Source: Actinomycetota bacterium (GTDB taxonomy: Bacteria; Actinomycetota; Humimicrobiia; Hakubellales; JAMDDV01). From it: a stretch of DNA of 32,300 nucleotides. Each line of letters opens with the position of its first letter. Within the stretch, counting starts at the first letter, position 1. The stretch covers positions 1 through 32,300 of the forward strand of contig JAMDDV010000039.1 of NCBI GenBank assembly GCA_023488455.1. The letters run 5' to 3'. The position numbers were made by a program, and so were the translations under genes. Of this stretch, positions 16,419 to 23,849 are shown piece after piece. Under the pieces are notes generated by a model that had not been told where the DNA came from, ran no database searches, and saw only the letters and a program-made list of their open reading frames with translations.

Positions 16419-17417
16419 TCACGGTAATAGAGAAAGGGTAGTATTGGGGCTGGTTATTAAGACCAGTACTAGCATAGTACCCATTGCCAACACAATTAGC
16501 ATAAGAGTTAAAGAAACTCCTTTTGTTCCTGTGCCCCGAGAAATATGCATTACCTGATATAAGACGTATAAGAAGGTTCCCCAAATTCCAACCACAATAC
16601 TCACCAGAAACAATATCCATAAATAAAAGCCATAGGGAAAATTGATGCCAGCCCTAGTTTGGTAAAGAGATATATTACTGCCTGTGATATTGACCATTTT
16701 TTCTTGCTCAATGGGATTTGCGCCACTTTCTAATTCATATTGAGCAACTATCCTCAGAGCACCCGGTTGATTAGGGACAAAATCGAATTTCGCTACCCCA
16801 CGTTCATTAGTTACCGCCTCGCCGATCTGCATCAAGCCATTAACAAAGAAATTAGATTCGACAAGAAATTTTATTAAGGAACCTGCAACAGGTTCACCAC
16901 GTTCATCCTTAGTTGAAGCAGTTAGGGTAAATGTTTGGCCAGTTTCAGCCTGATCTGGAGCTTTCAACGATAAAGCAATGGTCGGCATTACGCCTGTTTT
17001 AATAGCAGGACGGACAGCGATGATTCCGCCCTGTAGATTTTCGTGACCACCACAAAGCAAAACGCAGTTAAAAATTACTTCTCCGGTCCTGTTAGCAATA
17101 AATCTTACAGTAACCTCCGGGTTGTCCTGATCCAGGACACCTGTATCAATGTTGTAACCAGCTATACGGATACGATGGGGATTATACCTGTTATCTGCAT
17201 ATACGAAAGTAATCTCTACTTCTTGACCCTCTTCAACTTCAAGTCGAAGTATCTCCGGAGAATCATTAAAACCTTTTTCACCAACCATAACTCTAAAAGT
17301 TTTTATGTTTTGTTGTGTACCAGTAGTTGAATCCTGGGCTAAAGCCATCCCCGGGAAGATTATCAAAAAAACTAAAATCAAGGTAAAAATTATCAATATA
17401 TGACGTTTAGAAAACAT
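16419..17417 (-). CDS. Membrane-anchored cupredoxin with CuA-like site
   Basis: The 332-residue protein has a signal peptide (about 1-27, ending FPGMALAQ), a cupredoxin domain (about 35-137), an Ig-like domain (about 145-245) and two C-terminal helices (about 263-288 and 303-322). Copper ligands appear to be His81 and the loop FNCVLLCGGHENL, with Cys118, Cys122 and His125. This resembles CuA (C-x3-C-x3-H-x2-M) but the second gap is one residue shorter and no Met follows. ATG 17417 is one base after the TAA of the ActC-like gene. It closes the second redox operon and is presumably an electron carrier tethered to the membrane. No exact family is recognised. Confidence 0.8.
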   Translation of the reverse strand: MFSKRHILIIFTLILVFLIIFPGMALAQDSTTGTQQNIKTFRVMVGEKGFNDSPEILRLEVEEGQEVEITFVYADNRYNPHRIRIAGYNIDTGVLDQDNPEVTVRFIANRTGEVIFNCVLLCGGHENLQGGIIAVRPAIKTGVMPTIALSLKAPDQAETGQTFTLTASTKDERGEPVAGSLIKFLVESNFFVNGLMQIGEAVTNERGVAKFDFVPNQPGALRIVAQYELESGANPIEQEKMVNITGSNISLYQTRAGINFPYGFYLWILFLVSIVVGIWGTFLYVLYQVMHISRGTGTKGVSLTLMLIVLAMGTMLVLVLITSPNTTLSLLP

Positions 17418-17418
17418 C

Positions 17419-18801
17419 TTAACTGTCACTCCGTCTAAGACGGCCGAAAACGCGAGGCACGTTACCTGCTGACACCGGTTCAACTGCCTGCTTTACCTCG
17501 TGTTCACCACTAACTTCCCAGACTGAGATTATGGGAAAAATTTTAGCAAAGACAGCAAAAATGAACACAAATGCAGCGAAGGCTGCCAATGTGATTGATA
17601 TTTCTACCCAGGTAGGTTTGTACACGCCAAACTCAAATGGCATCAGGGGTATCTCAAGAGTAGTGAGAACAATCATGAACCGCTTGACCCACATTGCTAT
17701 GTTTATAAGTACCGCAGCAATAACAATTCTGGTAACAATACGCATTTTTCTTAAGACTATCAGGATACCTGGAACTACTATACCCATTACTATAAATGAC
17801 CAGAACCATATCGCACTTTTCCCCAACATCAGCTGAGCGAGAAGTTCCTTTTCTTCCAATTTAAGCTTATATCCAATGGTCAAATATTCAGAAAGAGTGA
17901 AGTATGCATAAAGAAGAAGCAAAGTCATCAGTAAATAACCAAGATACCGGAAATGCTTCTCGGTAATATATTCCTCAAGATGAAATAGTTTTCTAAAGAT
18001 CGCCATTACTATAAGAATAGAGGCGATACCTGAGAAAATTGCCCCAACAACAAAATATGGACCAAATATAGTGCTGTTCCAGCCAGGTCGAAGTGTCATG
18101 GCAAAAACCCATGAGACCACAGTATGAACTGATATAGCAATAGGAATAATAATTACCGCCATGATACGAATACCTCTATCAAGCCGATTTCTTTGTTCGG
18201 GTGTATTCCTCCAACCTGCTGCAAGAAGTGTATAAAATTTCCGCTTGATTGCCGGAGCATCTGTTCCCAGTCGATCCCTTACTAGAGCCAGATCAGGAAT
18301 TAGTGGCAAATATAGATATATTAGACTTCCGGTTAAGTAGGTTGTTATGGAAAGGATATCCCATATAAGTGGTGACATTAACCTTCCATAAATAATAAGG
18401 TACAGGAACCGGTCAGGACGTCCCATATCTATAAATGGCATGCTCATTCCAATCAGAAGAGCTACGACTGTAATAACTTCAGCCATGCGAGTGATTGAAG
18501 TCCGCCAGGTTGCCTTGCTTACACGTAGAATAGCAGAAATCAATGTTCCCGCATGACTTATCCCTATGAAAAATACAAAATTTACAATATATATACCCCA
18601 GAAAGTTACATCGCGCATTCCGGTTACTATGAGGCCATTCCGGAGTTGAGTAATATAAGCATAACCACCCCAGGCAATAATAATCAGGAGAAATAACATA
18701 AATGCATAGTAAATTCGTGAAGTGCTAGAAAGTGGCCTTAAAACAGCCCGCTTCAATCTCTCACTATGTTCACCGTTAATTTCGACTGCATCTTCTTTCA
18801 T
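17419..18801 (-). CDS. ActC/NrfD-like membrane protein
   Basis: The 460-residue membrane protein has about ten helices. Several segments match ActC of alternative complex III rather than TtrC: NFVFFIGISHAGTLISAILR, WRTSITRMAEV, the ITTYLTGSLIY then LIPDLALVRDR run, and VHTVVSWVFAMTLRPGW followed by NSTIFGPYFVVGAIFSG. In that complex ActC binds quinol. It lies 7 bp after the 4Fe-4S gene and one base before the anchored cupredoxin. No ActA-type multiheme cytochrome or ActD/E/F gene accompanies it, so if it oxidises quinol, electrons would go through the Fe-S protein to a cupredoxin. That route is inferred. Confidence 0.88.
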   Translation of the reverse strand: MKEDAVEINGEHSERLKRAVLRPLSSTSRIYYAFMLFLLIIIAWGGYAYITQLRNGLIVTGMRDVTFWGIYIVNFVFFIGISHAGTLISAILRVSKATWRTSITRMAEVITVVALLIGMSMPFIDMGRPDRFLYLIIYGRLMSPLIWDILSITTYLTGSLIYLYLPLIPDLALVRDRLGTDAPAIKRKFYTLLAAGWRNTPEQRNRLDRGIRIMAVIIIPIAISVHTVVSWVFAMTLRPGWNSTIFGPYFVVGAIFSGIASILIVMAIFRKLFHLEEYITEKHFRYLGYLLMTLLLLYAYFTLSEYLTIGYKLKLEEKELLAQLMLGKSAIWFWSFIVMGIVVPGILIVLRKMRIVTRIVIAAVLINIAMWVKRFMIVLTTLEIPLMPFEFGVYKPTWVEISITLAAFAAFVFIFAVFAKIFPIISVWEVSGEHEVKQAVEPVSAGNVPRVFGRLRRSDS

Positions 18802-18808
18802 CTAATAA

Positions 18809-19657
18809 TCACCCTCCTAACCACATGGTCGGTTTTCGTTCCCTGAGATCCTGGAGACTTCTACCAGAGAGTTGACCATAACCAGGTATATACCAGACCC
18901 TGGGTTGAGTACCTAACTCTTCCTTATAGCGAAACGCATTGTTTGCATCTATAAATCTAGAGAGTTCTACTACTTCCACACCATTGCTGGCCATATTCTT
19001 GCTCAGATCGCCTATATATAGAGCTTTCATTGGACAGCCTGCAACACAGGCTGGTAATTGGCCTGCCTTGAGAAAGTGCGAACAGAACATACACTTTATG
19101 ACTGTCCCTCTTTTTGCCGGAACTGGATAGTCGGGAGAATATTTAGCGAAAGCGGCTTCAGGAGGAAGATCCGGAGTACCCCAGTTGAAAAAACGCCGGT
19201 GATAAGGACAGGCCGCCATACACAACCGACAACCTATGCACCGGTAATGATCAATAAGGACAATACCCTCCTCATTATGATATGTAGCCTCAACCGGACA
19301 TACATTCACACATGGTGCATTTTCACACTGATAACAAGGAGTGGGCATGAAATAAATGCCTCCACCTTGTTGCTTTAATGTATAGACTTCGATCCACTGC
19401 TGTCCATTTGGTACAAAGTGTGTTGCTATACAGGACTCTGTACATTGAGGTGGTTTATCAATGGTAACGCAACCCTCACACTTGCGTAGATCTATCACCA
19501 TGCACCATTGAGATAGCGTCTTATCACCGGTTTGCTGTGCTGAAACCGAAGTTCTGGAGCGCCGCAACATTGCAACTAAAGGCGAAGATATAACAGCTAA
19601 TCCCATTATTCCGGCAGATATTTTTATAAATTCGCGCCTTGTTAATTTCTTCTTCAT
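18809..19657 (-). CDS. Tat-exported 4Fe-4S ferredoxin-type protein
   Basis: The 282-residue electron-transfer protein has its own twin-arginine signal (TRREFIKIS at about 6-14, then a hydrophobic stretch to about 30). Four cysteine clusters follow: an expanded first one, CEGC-x8-C-x3-C; CYQCENAPCVNVC; CIGCRLCMAAC; and KCMFC...CVAGC. It resembles the Fe-S domain of ActB and PsrB-type subunits but lacks any fused molybdopterin domain. The gene stands between a cupredoxin lipoprotein and an ActC-like protein, so it probably passes electrons between them on the outer face of the membrane. The ribosome binding site is weak. Confidence 0.92.
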   Translation of the reverse strand: MKKKLTRREFIKISAGIMGLAVISSPLVAMLRRSRTSVSAQQTGDKTLSQWCMVIDLRKCEGCVTIDKPPQCTESCIATHFVPNGQQWIEVYTLKQQGGGIYFMPTPCYQCENAPCVNVCPVEATYHNEEGIVLIDHYRCIGCRLCMAACPYHRRFFNWGTPDLPPEAAFAKYSPDYPVPAKRGTVIKCMFCSHFLKAGQLPACVAGCPMKALYIGDLSKNMASNGVEVVELSRFIDANNAFRYKEELGTQPRVWYIPGYGQLSGRSLQDLRERKPTMWLGG

Positions 19658-19694
19658 TTATTTTTCAATTTTATTTTTCAATCAAATAAAATTT

Positions 19695-20183
19695 TTATCT
19701 GTCCAGTACAATTAAATAACCTACCTGCTGAGGATGATCAGGTGCGCACTCTCTTGGGTCAGCATTGGGATCAGGTTCAGTACCGCATTCAAATCTGAAA
19801 GTTCCAGCTTTATCGGCAGTGAATTTCACCGTCTTTACTCCGCTATCCTGATCCAATGGACCGGTATTTACTCCAAAATCAGAAATGATAAGAGAATGGA
19901 TATCTTCATGTGGATTGGATACATTTAACGCCACCGTATCTCCCTTAAAAACTACTATCGTATCCGGTTCCCAGCGATGGAACTCTCCCACCACGCTTTC
20001 ATCCTCGACACCAAGATCTACCAACGGTTCTTCAGCCAGCACCTTCCCTTCTCCCATCATGATGTCAAATGTGCGGGACTTGGGAGCAACTCCCCCCTGA
20101 CATGCTGCCAGTATCAGGCTAATAGCAATAAAAAGACTGAAGATCCCCAAAATGTATATTCCTTTTCGCCTGCCTTTTTTCAT
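19695..20183 (-). CDS. Cupredoxin lipoprotein with expanded CuA-like loop
   Basis: The 162-residue protein has a lipoprotein signal (lipobox LAAC, Cys28) and one cupredoxin domain. Candidate ligands are His92 or His96 (NPHEDIHSL) and, in the C-terminal loop, Cys133, Cys146, His150 and Gln153. The spacing C-x12-C-x3-H-x2-Q looks like a CuA loop with a nine-residue insertion (TEPDPNADPRE region) and Met replaced by Gln. The segment NTGPLDQD is echoed as DTGVLDQD in the anchored cupredoxin at 16419-17417, so the two are probably related. It is the first gene of the second redox operon, with AAAAGGAG before the ATG. Confidence 0.82.
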   Translation of the reverse strand: MKKGRRKGIYILGIFSLFIAISLILAACQGGVAPKSRTFDIMMGEGKVLAEEPLVDLGVEDESVVGEFHRWEPDTIVVFKGDTVALNVSNPHEDIHSLIISDFGVNTGPLDQDSGVKTVKFTADKAGTFRFECGTEPDPNADPRECAPDHPQQVGYLIVLDR

Positions 20184-20240
20184 TTCTTACTCCTTTTTAA
20201 GTTGGTCTATCTTACTTTTATTGTTATTCTCTTGTAAAAA

Positions 20241-20270
20241 TTAAAAAAAACCAGGATGTATTTCATCCTG
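20241..20270 (-). terminator. Intrinsic terminator between tandem-box element and redox operon
   Basis: On the minus strand CAGGATG (20270-20264) pairs with CATCCTG (20258-20252) around AAATA and is followed by G and eight T. It could end the sensor operon, whose last stop is at 20394. However, the tandem-box element at 20315-20355 lies between that stop and the terminator. If the activated promoter lies upstream of the hairpin, it would act as an attenuator. A promoter after the hairpin is also possible: TTTACA, 18 bp, TAAGAT. Confidence 0.8.
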
Positions 20271-20314
20271 ATCTTATCAATTAATAATGGTTTTAATTAT
20301 GAAAAGACATTTAC

Positions 20315-20355
20315 GGAGTATCTATAGGGAAAACTCTGATTCTTTTTGTGGGGAG
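20315..20355 (-). promoter_or_regulatory. Tandem-box regulatory element upstream of cupredoxin operon
   Basis: This is the second copy of the element at 16312-16350. On the plus strand, GGAGTAT leads to CTATAGGGAAAA (box from 20323), then TTGTGGGGAGA with GGGG at 20350-20353, again 20 bp after the first GGG. Both copies have the same orientation relative to their operons. It is 132 bp from the cupredoxin ATG and directly follows the response regulator gene. Confidence 0.6.
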
Positions 20356-20393
20356 AAACCTTACATAATCATCGATATATTAATATCTTATTG

Positions 20394-21050
20394 CTATTCC
20401 AGCTTTAGGAGACCCTTGCGAAGGGCATATTTAACCAGTTCTGTACGTTGACGAATTCCCAATTTATCAGCAATACGGGATCTGTAGGTTTCTACTGTCT
20501 TGGGACTCAAGAAAAGTTTTTCAGCAGCCTCCTGGCTCGTGTATCCCTCCGCTATCAACTGAAGCACTTCCCTTTCTCGTTGGCTAAGCCCATCGTAACT
20601 ATCCTTCTCCTCTCCTGATTCAACTCTCTCCAGATAGTCTTGAACGAGCATCTTGGTAGCAGAAGGGTAAAGAAAAGCTAATCCCTTGTATACGGTGCGG
20701 ATGGCATTGATTAGATCGATATCTGCCGCTTTTTTTAGTAAATAACCCGATGCACCAGCCTGAATTGCCTGGAATAGGTATTCCTCCTCTGTATACATGG
20801 TTAAAATAAGAATCTCAGATTTAAGTCCGGCAGATTTCAAATGTCGAGTTGCCTCCAGACCATTGACTCCGGGCATGGCTATATCCATCAAAATTATGTC
20901 TGGATGAAGTTCCAGGGCTTTATCTATAGTCTCCTGCCCATCAACAGCCTCTCCCACAACCTCAATATCCTGCTCTGCCTTAAGAAGAGCCTTCAGGCCA
21001 GCACGCAAAATAGTATGATCATCGGCTAAAAGAACACGGATTTTACTCAT
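20394..21050 (-). CDS. NarL/FixJ-type response regulator (TtrR-like)
   Basis: The 218-residue DNA-binding response regulator has a receiver domain with acidic Asp10-Asp11, phospho-acceptor Asp56 (ILMDIAMPG), Thr84 and Lys106, and a C-terminal LuxR-type helix-turn-helix (LSQREREVLQLIAEG, then SPKTVETYRSRI). Its start overlaps the kinase stop by 4 bp, so the two are coupled. Given its position directly before the tandem-box element and the cupredoxin operon, it is the best candidate to activate both redox operons. Tetrathionate systems use a TtrR of the same general class. Confidence 0.94.
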   Translation of the reverse strand: MSKIRVLLADDHTILRAGLKALLKAEQDIEVVGEAVDGQETIDKALELHPDIILMDIAMPGVNGLEATRHLKSAGLKSEILILTMYTEEEYLFQAIQAGASGYLLKKAADIDLINAIRTVYKGLAFLYPSATKMLVQDYLERVESGEEKDSYDGLSQREREVLQLIAEGYTSQEAAEKLFLSPKTVETYRSRIADKLGIRQRTELVKYALRKGLLKLE

Positions 21051-22555
21051 CGTTCATCGACCTTTGATAGATGACTAATTGAAGCTGGTTCAATACTCAT
21101 TTCACCCTCTTTCAGAAAGGTTTCTTCTCCATCAAGTGGAATCTCGATAAATACAGTTGTGCCGTGCGCAGGCCTGGATTTTAAAGTTAGAACTCCACCC
21201 ATTAGAGAGGCTCGCTCGTACATACCAAATATCCCCAGCCTCCTCTCCTCTTTGTTCGGATTCATCACCTTATCAACGTCAAACCCTTTGCCATCATCCT
21301 TAATTTTTGCTACTACGCTTGAGCCACGGTGCTCCAGAAGAATTTCTACCCTTTTTGCCCCGGCATGTTTGACTACATTGCTCAGGGCTTCCTGGACGAT
21401 TCGGTAGAGGGCAGTTTCTATATCAGGAGGTAGACGCTTCTTGTCCATCCCTATAGTGCGCAGGCTCATTTGGATATCTAATTCCCTGGAGTATTCCCTT
21501 ATGTGTTTTTGAACCGCAGCTACCAGTCCCAGGTCATCCAAAACGCTGAGCCGAAGTTCCAGAGCTAGATTGTGTACCCCCTCTAAGGTTTTCTCTATCA
21601 GAGTTCGCAATTCAGCCGTCCTCTCTCGAGCTTCTTTCATATTAGAAGCATTCTGTGCAATCTTTAACCCTACCATTAGAGAAGTCAGGTACTGACTGGT
21701 CTCATCGTGAAGCTCTCGAGCAATTCGCTTGCGCTCCTCTTCCTGAGCAGATATAACCCTTTCTATAAGCTGGGTGCGCATCTTTTCTTTTTCCATTATC
21801 TCATTCCTGGCTAACTCCAATTTTTCGATCATCGTATTAAAAGCAGCGCCCAGATGACCGATTTCATCATTCGCCCACATTGCTGCCCTGTACTTGAGAT
21901 CTCCCTTGGCCACCGCTTTTGTAGCTTCTACTAACCCTCGGATTGGCCTTGTTATCACTGCAGTTAGCAAATATGCCGCAAAAATACCTGCAAGGGAGAC
22001 CAGCGCTGTAATCAGTATCAGCCAGCGGGTAGCAACTGCAACAACTCCCCTAAAATATTGCTCGGAAAATCCTATTCGAACAACTCCAGCTTCCCCTTCA
22101 AGAATCGGGACGGCAACATCATGAATTAAACCTTCCTCAGTATCAAGTATCTCCAGGTTATATTCCTGATGTGGAATCAGCCGATTAGCACCAAGTAAGT
22201 CATCAGGCAGTCTGGCACCAAATGTACTTGCAATTACCTCACCTGAAGAATCAGCAATAAATGCATACTTGATATCTTCATTGTTATCAAGTAAATCGCG
22301 CATGTGTTCATAAATCACAAAGGTATTATTAGTGAGAACAAAATCAGTTATATGCGACGCCAGATAACTGGTAATCGAGACAGCCCGTTTGTCAAGCTCA
22401 TCAGCCAGGGTCTGGTTCATAATGGCTCGTATCTGGAAGATCACCCCTACTCCCAATAGTAAAACTAGTCCTAACACTATTCCCATTATTTTCACCCGGA
22501 CCGGGACCGCTTTTGCCAGTGACCAGTATGGCACTAACAATCTATTTACCTTCAT
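21047..22555 (-). CDS. Membrane sensor histidine kinase (HAMP, HisKA_3)
   Basis: The 502-residue kinase has a first helix at about 21-41, an extracytoplasmic sensing region of Cache type at about 42-177 (KYAFIADSSGEVIASTFGAR), a second helix at about 178-200, HAMP (about 201-253), a NarX-type dimerisation domain with His283 (RIARELHDETSQYL) and an ATPase domain (N-box QEALSNVVKHAGA, DDGKGFD, GIFGMYERA). It is encoded between a PhnD-like binding lipoprotein and the response regulator, with 2 bp and -4 bp spacing. In enterobacterial TtrS a PhnD-like domain is fused to the kinase; here it is separate, so ligand sensing is probably shared with the lipoprotein. Confidence 0.93.
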   Translation of the reverse strand: MKVNRLLVPYWSLAKAVPVRVKIMGIVLGLVLLLGVGVIFQIRAIMNQTLADELDKRAVSITSYLASHITDFVLTNNTFVIYEHMRDLLDNNEDIKYAFIADSSGEVIASTFGARLPDDLLGANRLIPHQEYNLEILDTEEGLIHDVAVPILEGEAGVVRIGFSEQYFRGVVAVATRWLILITALVSLAGIFAAYLLTAVITRPIRGLVEATKAVAKGDLKYRAAMWANDEIGHLGAAFNTMIEKLELARNEIMEKEKMRTQLIERVISAQEEERKRIARELHDETSQYLTSLMVGLKIAQNASNMKEARERTAELRTLIEKTLEGVHNLALELRLSVLDDLGLVAAVQKHIREYSRELDIQMSLRTIGMDKKRLPPDIETALYRIVQEALSNVVKHAGAKRVEILLEHRGSSVVAKIKDDGKGFDVDKVMNPNKEERRLGIFGMYERASLMGGVLTLKSRPAHGTTVFIEIPLDGEETFLKEGEMSIEPASISHLSKVDER

Positions 22556-22557
22556 TT

Positions 22558-23508
22558 CTATTGCTCCAAGCTGTCCAACATCTCCCTGATCGAATCATAC
22601 GCTGTATCACCCAGAACAACAAACTTATCGATCATCATTTCCTTTAGAATCCCTACCCCATCTTCATCCTGATTCATAGTTAAAAAAATATTCCTGAGCT
22701 GATCCTTTACTTCGGCATTTAGATGGGAATTTACGACAATAGGCGGGGCACCATAGGGAGGAGATTTCCAAATAATTTTAGTACTTTTTATGTAATCCAA
22801 ACCCAGAGCTAACTCATAATCATAAACAAGGCTATCTACTGCCGCCCCGTCCACCAATTTCTCCGCCACTGCTTTGATTGAATTATCGTGGCTGTAAGTA
22901 TAAATATATTTCTTAAAGAAGGACTCAGGCGTTTCCCCAATCTTCCATAGCATATATTCCGGAACCAGTTTCCCCGAATTTGACATTGGATCGGAAAACG
23001 CGAAGATTTTGCCACGCAAATCCTCCAAGCTCTCAGCTTTGCTATCCATGGGAACAATCAGATAAGAATAATAAACAGCCTGGCCGTGGACTTGGGGCAC
23101 CACCAGTAGCTCCATATCAAAGTCTCTCTTGCCCTCTACATATGCTCTGCTGCACACAAAAGCCACGTCAACATAGCCCGATCTTACCAGGTCATTAATC
23201 TCAGCATAGGTCTGTCGCTGAATAAGTTCTATGGGACGATCCAATTTCTCACTCAAATAATTTAGCAGCTCATCATAACTTCTTATGGTTTCTTTAGGAG
23301 AAATTACCCCTGCGATGGCTATGCGAATTGGAGTCTTTCCCGACTCAGAATTAGATAAAGAGCTGGACTCAACCACATCAGCATCATCCACTGAAAGCTT
23401 GACCTTTTTATACTGCTTTCCTTGATCGCATCCTGTCAGGCTTATAAGAAAAATGAGAATTAAAAGAATTAAAAGGGCTACTGCCCGGATTGATATAACT
23501 CTAAACAT
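22558..23508 (-). CDS. PhnD-like substrate-binding lipoprotein, probable sensor
   Basis: The 316-residue periplasmic-binding protein of the PhnD/TtrS-N type has a lipobox SLTGC (Cys27). Family-like features include RIAIAGVISPKETIRSYDEL, NYLSEKL, LVRSGYVDVAFVCSRAYV and FSDPMSNSGKLVPEYML. It has no ABC permease or ATPase neighbours. It is instead the first gene of an operon with a kinase and a response regulator, so a ligand-sensing role is more likely than transport. The ligand is unknown; a sulfur oxyanion would match the TtrA-like enzyme. The promoter upstream is TTGACT, 18 bp, TATACT. Confidence 0.9.
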   Translation of the reverse strand: MFRVISIRAVALLILLILIFLISLTGCDQGKQYKKVKLSVDDADVVESSSLSNSESGKTPIRIAIAGVISPKETIRSYDELLNYLSEKLDRPIELIQRQTYAEINDLVRSGYVDVAFVCSRAYVEGKRDFDMELLVVPQVHGQAVYYSYLIVPMDSKAESLEDLRGKIFAFSDPMSNSGKLVPEYMLWKIGETPESFFKKYIYTYSHDNSIKAVAEKLVDGAAVDSLVYDYELALGLDYIKSTKIIWKSPPYGAPPIVVNSHLNAEVKDQLRNIFLTMNQDEDGVGILKEMMIDKFVVLGDTAYDSIREMLDSLEQ

Positions 23509-23538
23509 GAACTACTTCCAACCATAAAAGCTGAAAAA

Positions 23539-23568
23539 AGTATAGTTTAAAAAAATATACTAAGTCAA
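23539..23568 (-). promoter_or_regulatory. Promoter of the sensor operon
   Basis: On the minus strand TTGACT (23563-23568) is separated by 18 bp from TATACT (23539-23544). The expected start, near 23532, is about 24 nt before the PhnD-like ATG. The -10 is part of an inverted repeat AGTATA...TATACT (23539-23544 and 23556-23561) that could be an operator. Confidence 0.5.
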
Positions 23569-23577
23569 TCAGATTAC

Positions 23578-23605
23578 TTTACAATTAGAAAAAAAGAGAT
23601 AGAAT
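23578..23605 (+). promoter_or_regulatory. Promoter of the Moco riboswitch-moaA operon
   Basis: TTTACA (23578-23583), 16 bp, TAGAAT (23600-23605). Transcription would begin near 23612 and read through the riboswitch and its terminator before moaA. Confidence 0.45.
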
Positions 23606-23654
23606 TTAAAAAAATTGAACATTTATAAATATCTCCAAGTTCTTTGGCCTAAAG

Positions 23655-23795
23655 TTAAATGCTATGGCTAAAGAACCGATGAGTTTATGAACTCATCCCA
23701 CCATAAAGGTGGGATAAAGGTATTCATAGAAATGTGGATGCCTCCCGGCTTTGGAAAGGAGATTCGGCGATCACAACATTTTGTTGCGATAAATG
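23655..23795 (+). ncRNA. Moco riboswitch (molybdenum cofactor)
   Basis: The leader of moaA carries the recognisable core of the Moco RNA motif: AACCGATGAG...TATGAACTC, then GTGGATGCCTCCCGGC, TTTGGAAAGGAG and TTCGG. Supporting helices are CCGA (23676-23679) with TCGG (23764-23767), GATGAGTT (23678-23685) with AACTCATC (23690-23697), and CCCACC with GGTGGG near 23698-23713. A terminator follows at once, so the expected action is transcription termination when Moco is plentiful. Exact ends are approximate. The rest of the 341-bp gap before moaA holds the two divergent promoters. Confidence 0.8.
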
Positions 23796-23826
23796 CCCCA
23801 TCCAATCCGGATGGGGTTTATTTTTT
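23796..23826 (+). terminator. Riboswitch expression-platform terminator
   Basis: CCCCATCC (23796-23803) pairs with GGATGGGG (23809-23816) around AATCC, followed by TTTATTTTTT. It lies between the Moco riboswitch and the moaA ATG, which is the classic arrangement for riboswitch control by premature termination. Confidence 0.88.
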
Positions 23827-23849
23827 AAAATTGATCACAAACTGATAAT

